Shown here: piece by piece, positions 1 through 10,400 of the stretch | Layout of the letters: the number at the start of each line of letters is the position of its first letter | Position numbering within the stretch: position 1 is the stretch's first letter | Assembly: GCF_003261635.1 (NCBI RefSeq) | Contig: NZ_QFXK01000005.1 | Location: 1-64,000 of the forward strand | Direction of reading: 5' to 3' | Length of the DNA: 64,000 bases | Source: Kribbella monticola | GTDB lineage: Bacteria; Actinomycetota; Actinomycetes; Propionibacteriales; Kribbellaceae | Notes under the pieces: generated by a model | Databases searched by the model: none | What the model was told of the DNA's origin: nothing | What the model saw: only the letters and a program-made list of their open reading frames with translations | Made by a program: the position numbers and the translations under genes

Positions 1-224
1 GCGGTCGGGTCGCCGCCGTCGATCCAGCCCTTGCCGGACTTGGTGGCGTAGCCGAGCCCGAAGACCTTGTCGACGAACGCCCACAAGAACGTGAGGCCGT
101 AGACGATCCGCAGTACGGCGAAGGCCCGCCCGGCAGCAACCCGGGTGGCGCTGGTCGGTACTGCATCGCGGTCGGGCTCCATCACAGGTGCGGGGATGGG
201 CCGCCGGTGCGGTGTGGTGGTCAT
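1..224 (-). CDS. DoxX-like membrane protein, 5' part only (runs off window start)
   Basis: Reads leftwards from an ATG at 224 and is still open at base 1, so about 74 N-terminal residues are visible. The first 30 or so residues are polar and Pro-rich. They are followed by a membrane segment and the sequence FLWAFVDKVFGLGY, then ATKSGKGWIDGGDPT. This pattern (hydrophobic helix, Asp-Lys, then a Ser-Gly-Lys-x-Trp loop) is what I know from actinobacterial DoxX / TQO-large-subunit-like four-helix membrane proteins of unknown substrate. AGGAAAG lies just upstream of the ATG at 229-235 as a ribosome site. The divergent neighbour is the Acg-like gene at 421. The family call rests on the N-terminus only. 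Confidence 0.7.
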   Translation of the reverse strand, partial: MTTTPHRRPIPAPVMEPDRDAVPTSATRVAAGRAFAVLRIVYGLTFLWAFVDKVFGLGYATKSGKGWIDGGDPT

Positions 225-420
225 GATCTTTCCTTTCGAATCGAAGTGATGTGTTGATCGTGGCGGCCGCCGCACCCTGCTCGGCAGAGCATGTGGTCAC
301 AGGCGTTGGTGCCGAAGGGCCTGTCCTCACGGGCCCCAAGCCTGCTGCGTTACCGCCAGTCCGCAGACAGGCTGAAGGTGCGGCAGCGGTTGTCGCGTGA
401 GCAGTTCGTGGAGGCCCCTC

Positions 421-1098
421 ATGTCCGAAGACCAGCTGACGATGGAACAGATCGACGTACTGCTCAGCGCCGCCGTCGCCGCACCCAGCATGCACAACAC
501 CCAGCCATGGCGGTTCGAGATCGACGGCAACGTGATCGACGTCTACCTCGACGGCTCCCGAGCCCTGCCCGCCGAAGACCCCACCGGCCGCGCGATGCGC
601 ATCGCCGCCGGCGCCGCGACCTACAACCTGCGCTGCGCAGCCGCGTCCATGGGCTACAACAGCTGGTTCGGTCTTGTACCCAACCCCAAGGAGCCCGACC
701 TGGTCGCCCGCATCGTCGTCGAGCCGACGGACACCCCCGACCGCAACCTCCAGAACCTCTACACCCAGATTCCCCGCCGGCACACCAGCAGGGAGCCGGT
801 CCGACCGGTGCAACTGTCCACGGACACGCGGATTGCGCTGACCTCGGCGGCGATGGACGAAGGCGCCGACCTCACCTGGCTGCCGCCCGACAAGGTCCAC
901 GCGGTCCTCGACCTGCTGGTCGACACCGATCTGCGCGAGATCGGCGACTGGCACCGCCGCGAGGAGCGATCCCACTGGATCGGCGGCGAACGCATCGCGC
1001 ACATGGTGATCCGGTTCGGCCACAGCACAGTGCACGGCGCAACGCCACGGCGACCCGTTTCCACCTTCGTCCACACTCCAGCCGAGGAGTCGAAATGA
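421..1098 (+). CDS. Acg-type nitroreductase-like protein, apparently with an internal deletion
   Basis: The start is the ATG at 421, because GGAGG at 410-414 lies 6 bases upstream; an in-frame GTG at 397 lacks this. The product is 225 residues. The N-terminal part carries the Acg/nitroreductase landmarks: AAPSMHNTQPWRF near residue 20, GRAMRIAAGAA near 60 and IPRRHTSREP near 118. Acg-family proteins bind FMN and are usually about 320-330 residues. Here the sequence jumps at about residue 195 from the mid-protein segment EERSHWIGGER to MVIRFGHSTVHGATPRRPV, which resembles the family's extreme C-terminus. About 100 residues are therefore missing in frame. The protein may not bind FMN normally. 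The stop overlaps an ATG at 1095 (ATGA) that opens only a short frame. Confidence 0.7.
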   Translation: MSEDQLTMEQIDVLLSAAVAAPSMHNTQPWRFEIDGNVIDVYLDGSRALPAEDPTGRAMRIAAGAATYNLRCAAASMGYNSWFGLVPNPKEPDLVARIVVEPTDTPDRNLQNLYTQIPRRHTSREPVRPVQLSTDTRIALTSAAMDEGADLTWLPPDKVHAVLDLLVDTDLREIGDWHRREERSHWIGGERIAHMVIRFGHSTVHGATPRRPVSTFVHTPAEESK

Positions 1099-1140
1099 CC
1101 GGCCTCAGGAATCTGCAGACCGAGATCGCTCGGGGCCTGG

Positions 1141-1485
1141 TCAGTCGTGAGGGGTGGCGTTGGCGGGGTTGGGGCGGCGGTAGAGGGTGCGGCCGGTGGT
1201 GGTGACGGTGTGCAGGAAGGAGAACGGTTCCTTCGCGTACTCCGTGAGTTCCTCGCGGGTGAAGACGTGGATGTCGACGGGGATGAGCATGGAGCTGACC
1301 AAGGGCATCAGGTCCGTGGTCCGGCGCGACGCGGGCAGATCCGTGTCGCGGATCAGGACCAGGTCGAGGTCGCTGGCCGCGGTGGCGGTGCCTTTGGCGT
1401 ACGAGCCGATGACGATCACCTCCTCGGGGTCGGCGCGGGCGACGATGCGATCCACCAGGGCGTTGATCTCGCGGTCCGTCAGCAT
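1141..1485 (-). CDS. MNT-type minimal nucleotidyltransferase
   Basis: 114 residues. The motif IVIGSYAKGTATAASDLDLVL (residues about 24-44) has the GS-x10-DxD signature of the polymerase-beta-like MNT fold, whose two Asp residues bind metal and nucleotide; a third acidic position is plausible at VDIHVF (about residue 70). Known MNT proteins act in toxin-antitoxin pairs with HEPN partners, some as AMPylating antitoxins. No HEPN gene lies beside this one. Its ATG (1485) is one base after the stop of the TcA-like gene, so it is almost certainly the third gene of the Tc-toxin operon and probably translationally coupled. A role in immunity against, or modification of, the Tc effector is inference. 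It could instead be a passenger. Confidence 0.85.
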   Translation of the reverse strand: MLTDREINALVDRIVARADPEEVIVIGSYAKGTATAASDLDLVLIRDTDLPASRRTTDLMPLVSSMLIPVDIHVFTREELTEYAKEPFSFLHTVTTTGRTLYRRPNPANATPHD

Positions 1486-1486
1486 G

Positions 1487-4400
1487 TCAGGCCACCGTGT
1501 AGTTGATGATCAGGAACAGTTCCTCGATCGCGTCGGCCGGTAGTGAATGCCAGTCGGCGGCGCCGTCCGCCCGCAGTTTCAGCACCCAGTCGGCCAGCAC
1601 GAGTTCCGCGCCGGTCAGATCCTTCACCGCCCGGTGCATCCCGGCGAAAGCCGGATCGACGCTGAGCGTGAGCAGATCCGCCGGCGTCTCGCCCAGCCCC
1701 GAGACCATCACCTGGTGGTCGCCGCCCTTGATCCGCGCGACGACCTCGATCCGGCGTACCTTCTTCGCGCCGGCCTTCTTGGCGAACAAGGGCAGCCGCG
1801 CGGCAAGCCCACTCAACGCCAGTTGCTGATCGTCTCCCGGCCCGCCTGGGTGCAGGAACCGGTACCACGCATCGGGGAAGTCGCGCTGCAGGTCGTACAC
1901 CCAGTACAGGCCTTGCCGCCCGTCCGCCAGCTCCAGTTCGTTCAACGTGCTCTTCAGTGCCGCGGTCGCGGGTTCGCCGAGTGCCTCGCCGGCCTCGCGA
2001 GCGGTGTAGTTCACATGCAGGACGACGTCGGAGATCGTGTCCAGGTCGAACTGCGCGTGCTCCTTCGCGATCCGCAGCTTCCATGAGCTGATCGCTCCCG
2101 CGCCCTCGAACGGCAGGTACCGTTCGTCGGCGAAGTCGAGGACGAACATCCCGTCGTCGTGCTGGGCGTCGCTGGTCGCGATCGACTGGACGGCGCCGAT
2201 GCCGTCGCGGAAGCGCGGATCTTCGACCGACGTGTCGCGCGGGTACTTGCCACCCAGCAGCGTCGAGTCGGCGCGCAACTGGTTCCCGGTCAGGGTCAGT
2301 GTGCAGGCGATCGACGTGTACGGTCCGGCCACACACGGGATCGACAGGCTGACCGACTTGATCCGCCGGAAGTAGTGCCCGGGGAAGTCCAGATCGAACA
2401 AGGCCTCCGGCAGGTCGACGTGGCATTCGCCGTTCTCCCGCAGGGACAGCAGCGCCACCGGATCGAACTGCGCGAGGGAGACGTGCTTGGTCAGCTCGTA
2501 CTCGCGCTTGTTCTGCTCCAGGTGCGCGGCCTCGAGCCGGTTCAGGTCGTACGACAGGCGTTCGCCGGCCAGCAGCCCCTTCCGCAGACTGTCCCAGTAG
2601 CCGAACTTGACGTAGTTCGAGGTCGGCAGCCCGAGTTCGTACCGGAAGCTCTGCTCGGCCCGCTTGGCCAGGTCGTAGGCGAGCTGGTAGCTCTGGAAGT
2701 AGACGGTCGAGATCTGGTTCACCATCCACTCGTACAGTTCGGTGGCGGTGAACTTGGTGGTCAGGTACTCCGCCTCGACCTTGGCCAGTTCGATCCGCTG
2801 GTCCTGCCCGGCGAGCTCCTTCACGGCGAGCTGGTGCCGGATGTCGGCGGCCGCGATCTCCTTGTCCAGTTGCGGAAGCTGCAGATCGGCGAGGGTCTTC
2901 TGCAGCCCCCAGTCCTCCGCGCGCCGGTCGTAGCTGCCGATCGTCGAGGTCATCCCGGCGCCCATCTGGGCGATCGTCGAGCCGCCCCGGAGCGCGTCGG
3001 CCGCGCCGTACAGCGAGATCGCGAAGTTCTTCCCGCCGATCTTCAGCTTCACCGTCGGGGAGCCGCCGAAGCCGGACACGCCCGCATCGATCTCCGCGAT
3101 CAGGGCGAGCGAGGCACCGATCGCCCGGACGACGGTCGCACCCGTCTCCAGTCCCATCGCGCCGATGGTCAGCCCGAGCCACGCCTTCTCCCAACCGTTC
3201 CAGCCGGCGTCGATGAGCTTGGTGTAGTGCGCCGACCGAGCTTGGGTAATCAGCTTCGACGCTTCCAGCGCTTCCTTGTTGCGCATCGCCTCGGTGATCT
3301 GATCGGAGCGGATCGAGCGGACCTGTTCGAGCAGCTTCTGCTCGTGCCCGGCCCGCAGTACGGCGAACTCCTCCGCGTCCCGCTTCTCCAGCGCCGCAAG
3401 CATCGCCGAGCCGAGCGCCCGTACCTCGTCGCAGACGGCTCGGGCCCGCCGCAGCATCACGGTGAACCGGTACTGCGGTGCCGGCGCCGACAGATCGTTG
3501 ATCACGGCACCGATGTCCAGACCGGCCGCCGTCGCCTGGACCAGCAGGGCGGGATCGATCGGAGGATCCGACAACGGCAACTGGCGGACGACGCCGGCCA
3601 GGTTCATGCAGTGCCGGATCTTGAACAGCCGGTCGTCGATCGTGTCCCACAGCGTCTGCAGCTTGTCATTGTCCGGGATCCCGAAGTACAGGACGTCCAG
3701 TCGCGGCAACTCCGGCCCGGCCGGGCCGGCGCCTCCTCCGGCGCCCGACGGCGGCGGCACCAGATTCTCGATCTCGGTCAAGACGTTGCCGAAGGCATCG
3801 ATGCCTTCCTGCCTCAGCTGGTTGAAGGTCTTGACCGGTACCGGGTCCTGCCGTGGCACCACGCGTGCCCTCGGCCCCCGCAGCTCCGCGCACATGACAT
3901 ACAGCTGAGTGGCCTCGTTGATCGACTCGATGGTGTCCTGGGCGAACAAGTGGTCGGCCCAGGCGATCAGCGTCTGGATGTACTTGATCAGCACGTTCTT
4001 CTGATAAGCCACGGTACGCATCCGGGCGATCAGATGGGGGTTGAACGGGTTGTCGCGCCACTCCCGGACCTGCTCGCGCAGCTCGGCGTCGCCCTTGGCG
4101 ATCCCCAGCATGATGTTCTGGATCTTCTGCTGGTAGTACTGCGCCTTGGTCGTCTCGTAGAACGGCTTGGTGATCCAGAACCGCTGCTGGGGCGTGTCCG
4201 GGTCGGCCGTCGTCGTGTCCGGCGTCGTCGGGTCGAAGATGTAGTGGAACCAGCTGATCGCCTCCTCGAACTTCTGGTCCGAGCTCAGCTTGTTGGCGAT
4301 GAAGAACGGTACGTGGAAGAACAGCTCCCAGTTGTACGGCGAGTAGGCGCCCTTGTAGCTGAAGTCGACGTCCTCCACCGGATAAGGCTTGGTGACCACC

Positions 4401-7400
4401 GGGGTCGGCTTGTAGCCGGCGAAGTCGAACGGTGCCGGGCTGCCGGTGATCGCGGCCGGGTCGACCTGGATCCGCCGGTTCAGCAGTCCACCCAGGCCCC
4501 AGATGTTGAGTTCCTTGATGAACAGTTCGACGTACGGGTGGTAGTGCGGGAAGAACTCGAAGGTCGCGATCTCCTTCGAGTGCCAGGCGTGCGACCAGTA
4601 CGACCAGTCGGTGCGCCACGAGTAGTCGACGAAGTACGAGCGCCAGGGGTCCCAGACGAAGAACGAGCCGTCACCGGCGAAACCCCGCGCCTGCGAGTCG
4701 ACGACCGTGCGCGTCAGGCCGGGCGCGATCTGGTCGAGCAGGCGCATCGCCGGCGCGTTCTCGTGCGCGGTGAGCAGATGCGGCTTGACGCCGGTCTCCT
4801 CGATCGCGTTGTAGTAGAAGTACTGCGACTGCGTCTGGTGCAGGATGAGGTTGTTCTCGAACCGGCTCTCCGCGGGCGAGACCAGTTGCTCGTACTGCGA
4901 GGTCTGGCTCGCCGTCGTGATCTGCTTGCCGACCTTGTCGAACCAGGCGTTGCTGATCGGGGCGTAGGCGGCAGTGTCGTTGGTGGCGAAGACGCGGGTC
5001 CTGATGAACGGTTCGGCCCTGGTCCGGAAGCTGACGTTGTCGAGCCGGCTGCCGCCGACGGTTCCCTCCGACAGGTTGACGAACGAGTCCGACAGCACCT
5101 TGGGGGTCCATTTGCCCTTCTTGAGTTCGCTCCAGAACAGGCGGACCTCCCAGAAGCGGGTCGGCGCGATCAGCGTCGTACTGGCGTTCTCGGATGGCGT
5201 CGTCATGGCCGTCGGCGGAGTGGCCTTCGCGACGAACTGCGGCCAGAGCAGGTGCAGCCTGCGGTTGTGCAGGCCGATCACCAGGTGTTCGGAGCTGATG
5301 TCGAGTTCGACCTTGCGCCAGGCAAGCCACCGGGCTCCGTTGATCCGCTGCCGGTAGTAGTGGTCCGGACTGGCGCTGCTGCGGGTCCGGCCGATCACGT
5401 GCAGGACCGACTCGTCCGCCCCGATCGCCTGGTCGTAGGTGGCCCGGATCTCCAGGTTCGCCACCGCGTCCAGCTTCTCCAGGTAGTTGAGGTAGGCCTG
5501 CTCCGCCGTCTCCTGGGTGATCTCGTTCTGCAGCAGCTCCTGCTCGAGATCGACGAAGAACGGCGACTTCTCGTCGCGCAGTTCCGGCTCGATCCAGTTC
5601 TCCGGATACAGGAAGACCTTCCGGTTCGCCTCCCAGACGCGGTACCGCTTCATCCACGGCCACTGCTTCCACTTCTGGTCCAGCGCCGAGTTCGCGAGGA
5701 TGTCGACCTCCAGGTTCAGCAGACACCGCTGAGCGAACAGTTGCGCCGAAGCCGCCGCCTGCTTGAGCCGGGTGGTCACCATGCACGGCTGCATCTCGAC
5801 GTCGATCAGGTAGTAGCCGTAGAGACCGTCGGAGTCGACCCAGTTCTGTCCTTGTGCCTGGTCGGGATGGGCCACCAGCCAGCTCACCAGCGCCTGCCGC
5901 TTGGCCTCCCGGAAACCGTCCTGGACGGGAGTGATGACCTGCAGCCATTGGGACAGGTCGTACTTCGCTTTGACCGACTGCTTGAGCCCTTCGACGATGT
6001 CCTCGGTGGGCTGCGCCACAGCCCACGAGACCGCCCGAGCAGCAGTGACCCCCAACGACCGCAGCGCGCCGAAGCAGTCAGCCAACCTGTTCAGCGTCCC
6101 GGGCTTCAGCAACTGCTGCACGGTCGTGTCCGTGCCGGCCACCTTGTCGACCCAGCCGAACGCCTCAGCCAAAGACACCACGTCGGCGCTGTTCCAGCCT
6201 GTGAGCGCACTCAACGCGGTCACGGCGGCCGCAGGTGCGGTGGTCGGTGCAAGCAGTAAGGACGCGAGCTCCAGCGCCGTACCGGCCGAGGCAGGCAGCC
6301 CCGAGCGCCAGGCGAAGAATCCCCGGAGCGAGATCCATTTGGCCAGGTCGACGGCGGGCCCGGTCGAGTCGACCGGGAAGTCGCCCGGATGCGGCCATGC
6401 CAGTCCGGTCGCATTCGCCTCGACCAGCCACCAGGCCACGTCGGGCGCACTCAGCGACAGCCGGCTGATCACCTCGGCGTTCTTGTGCAGCAGGCGCAGG
6501 GCTGCGAACTGCGACGGGAAGCCGGTTTCGTCGAGCGCGAACTGGTAGCTCCCGTCGGGCAGCACGGCCAGCAGCCGTGGATCGTCGAGCACCTTCGCCA
6601 ACGGATCCGCGCCACCAGGCAGCCGCAAGCCGGCCAGCAGCGAGTACGTCGTCGGCACGTCGAGCGAGAGCGCCTGGGCAAGCTTCTCCTGGACGAACTC
6701 GGCGGCGTCGCCCGGATGGCTGTGGGCGTCGTCGGCGACCCGCTGCAAACCTTCGCGCAGCGTCTTCAGAATCGCGCTGATCGCCTTGTCCTCAAGGGCG
6801 ATACCGGTGGCCCCGGTTCGCCGGTCGGTCAGCAGGTAGTCCAGTTCGCGAGGCGAGAAGCCGGACCCGGCCAGCTGCCTGGTCAGATCGAGAAACGCCA
6901 GGGTGGCAGCCGGATCGGCGTACGGATCCTGACCTGACAGCCGGATCAGCACGAGCAGTTCCTCGACGCCGAGTCCCGCCGCGCGGGCCAAGGTGGTGAT
7001 GCGGAAGATGCCGGCCAGGACCTCGGCGTCGAGCGGATCCGCCGGTGTGAGGGCCAGCTGCGCCAGGATCAGGGTGAGATCCGGCTCCTTGATCCGGAAG
7101 GCGGCCAGCAGCCCGGGGACGCGGCCCGAGATCGGCCCGGTCAGTAGCTGTGGCGATGCCGGGAAGGCAGCCACGGAATCCACGAGCTTGTTGCGGAACA
7201 ATCGCTGGTACAGCGTCTGGATGGCGACGCTTCCGTTGCTCCGGTCGACGTACGACGTGTCGTCGATGCCGGCGTACAAGGCCCGGACCTCGGTCCAGTC
7301 CAAACCGCTTGCCGAACGCAACCGTTGCATCCGCGCGATGTCCTGCAGCACCGCGTCGGTGAGCTGCAGATCGATCACAGCGGGATTCGGGTCGCCGTCG

Positions 7401-10400
7401 GGCAGGAGGCTGTCCAGCTCCCACATCTGCGCGTCCAGTGCCCGCCAGAGCCGGATGAACCGGGTGATCCTGGTCAGCACGTCGGCAGTCAGGTTGCGAA
7501 TCACGAAGGTGGCCGTGTCGCAGTTGGCCGTGTTGGGGTCGGCGTTCTCGAAGACGTGGACCGCGCGGGTGGGGTTGACGAAGCGCAGATCCAGCAATTG
7601 CAGCAGTTGTGGATAGCTCAGGCCGGTTCGATGCAGCATCACCGGCACGACGGCCAGTACGTCGAGCCAGCCGCCGGTGACATTGGTCGTCGGGTCGGTA
7701 GGCGTGTCCGGGTGCGGCAGGTTGTTGCCGTTCTCGGCCAGACCCCAGAGTTCCCACGGGTCGCGGCCGATCGGCGTACCGGTGATGATCTTGCGCTGCA
7801 CCTGACTCAGTCCGAGCCATGCGGTCTCGAGCTGCACGGCGTCCGGGGCGAGCACCCCGGTGGTCTGCTGCTGGAACAACTCGAACAGCCGCGCTTGTGG
7901 TACTCCGAGGCGCTCCAGGTACGACCGCGACTGCACGTTCCACAAGTCGAACGGCAGATTCATCGGGAACACCTCACCGGCCAACTTGGTATAGGCGTCG
8001 GCGTTGATGTACTCCGGGTTGGCCCGCACCTCGTCGGCCGAAAGGAACGTCTGCTTGCTGGGCAGCAGCACGAGTCCCGCCCCGGTCTTCCGTACGCCGT
8101 ACGCGTGCTCGGCATCGCGGATCACCCAGCGGCCGGTGACGTCCTGGGCGTAGACCAGCGCATCCTGGCCGATCGCCACCTCATGGGCCGCCAACTCGTC
8201 GAGGACCGACTGCTTCGCCGTACCGGCCACCAGGTCCGCCTCGATGGCAGGCGACAGGATCGCGCCGGCCGGCGGTGCGACGACGTCCTCGAGGATCTCG
8301 CAGACCAGGTCGACGTACGGCACGCCGGTGTTGGTGTTCTCGCAACTGAGCTCGACGTCGCCGAGGTCGGGCCGTCGCTCGAACAGCACCTCCCGGACGG
8401 ACTTGCCCGCGTTGATCCCGGTCCCCTGGGTCTGCCGGTCCTCGAGGTAGCTGACGATGTCGACGAAGTACGCGGCCGGGCTGTAGACCGAGCGGCAGGG
8501 CGGGCACTCGCAGTAGTCCAGCGAGCCGAACAGCGACTGCAGATTCGGCAACGTGGCGATCTTGGCCTCGGTCTCCGCATCCAGCACCTGTGTCGGCACC
8601 GCGAACGGCGAACCGCCGTTGAGGGATTGGTTGTACTGCCCGAACCAGGTCAGCGCCATGGCGTAGGTGGCCTCGGCCTTGCGATAGATCCGGCGCGCCT
8701 CGACCGTGTTGATCGGGGTGTCCTTCACGGCGCTGAGGAACTGGCTCTGGCCCTTGAAGTACACCCGCTGGGCACTGTCGACCCCCAGCTTCATCAGGGT
8801 CTGTACTCCGTCGAAGGTCGGCGTCAGCTTGAACGCGCGCTGGACCACCTTCAGGTTCGCCGTCAGGCCGGCCGGGTCGTCCACACCGTCCATCGCCTCC
8901 GGATGCTCGGCGAGGAAGTGGTCGATCCGGAACCGGTCCAGCTGGAACGACTCGTTGCGCTCCAGGAACGCCGACACCCGGGCCGCCTGCGGCAACACCT
9001 CACCTGCCCGGCCGAGCTTCGCGGCGAAGGACGCCGTCGGATAGGCGCGCTGGAACTGGCCGTCGAGGATCGCGGCGTACTGCGCCATCCGCGTCTCCTC
9101 GTCGCCGTCGAGGTTCGCCGGCACCCCGACCACCTCGCCGTCGGGCAGCCGGCTCTTGAACAGCTCGATCCACTCCGGCTGGGAGAACCGGGCGAGATTC
9201 CTGAAGCCGGTCAGCGACCCGTCGTCCAGCCGGTTGCTCACCGCCTGCACCAGCGGCACGTGGTTGCGGGTCAGCGCCCCGAGCTCGAAGGTCCGTTTCA
9301 CCTTCGGGACGGCGTCGGCCGGCAGTACGTCGTCACGGACCAGGTCCTGCCAGAAGGTCCCCAGCGGTCCGGCGTGGTTCGCGAACGCCGCCAGGAACGC
9401 GTCCTTGCGCTGGGCCGACTCCGGCACCAGCTCCAGCAACTGACCGATGGTCCCTTTGCCACCGCCGAAAGTCTGCTCCGCCGCGAACCTGACCTTGTAC
9501 TGCGCGAGCGCGGCAAGGATGTCCTTCTTGGCGTCCCTGATCCGCGCTGACACCAGGTTGTCCGCCACGGCCCGGTCCAGCAGGTTCTCCTGCAGCACCG
9601 GGGTCAGCTCGGCGAGCCCGCGCAGCAGCTTGTCCTCCAGCAGCACCAGCCGGTCGGGATGCCTGATGTCCTCGCGCAACGAGTCATGGAAGATCGACGG
9701 CTGTCCCTGCGCCAGGAAGGCGTAGAACGCCTCGGGGACCATCGGGGCCTGCTCGCGCTCGGACTTCTCGGCGAGCCGGAAGCAGGCGGCCCAGGTACCG
9801 ATCGCCAGCGGGTCGTACCCCGTCTCGCCGGCCAGGAAGGTGATGTCCTGGAACTGCTCGTCGTCCCGTAATTCCTGCGGCGCCACGTCTTCCAGTAGCG
9901 GCAGCAGTGCACCGCTCTGCTCGTCCCACTGTGAGCTGCCCTGGAACGCGCGACCGGTGAAGGTGATGTCGATCTCTGCCTCGTTCGGCACGTTGTACTG
10001 CACCGGCGTCCGGTAGAGCTCCTGCCCCTGGCCGTCGACAACCTTGAGCACCAGATCGGCGGACAGCTTGTCCGACCGGCGGAACTGGGACGGCTGATAG
10101 CGGACCTCGTAGCGCCCGCCCGGGGTCTGGCTGCTGCCGAGCAACTGCTCGGTCCGAAGGTCCCGGTCGAAGGCCTGGACGCTGACGTCGTCGCGCAGTT
10201 CGCCGTACGCGTCCCGGACAGCACCGAAGACGCGCCGGGTGTCATCGCCGGGCTCGCCGGGATCCGGCTCGTCGTCGCGCTCGATGGTGAGGTCGAGCAC
10301 CGTCCGCGGGAACTCTACCCGGACGAACTCGCTCTCGCCCAGCTGGACCTCGTGGCGCAGCACCTGGATGAACACTCCGGCGCCACGTAACAGGTCCGGC

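Noticed and set aside
317..336. GGGCC...GGCCC inverted repeat upstream of the Acg-like gene as a DosR/DevR box
   Set aside because: Acg genes are often DosR-controlled, but the half-site spacing is too wide for the 20-bp DosR box and the centre does not match.
2159..6259. 1366-residue plus-strand frame opposite the TcA gene
   Set aside because: Arg/Gln/Leu-rich with no domain pattern; it is the antisense shadow of the high-GC TcA gene.
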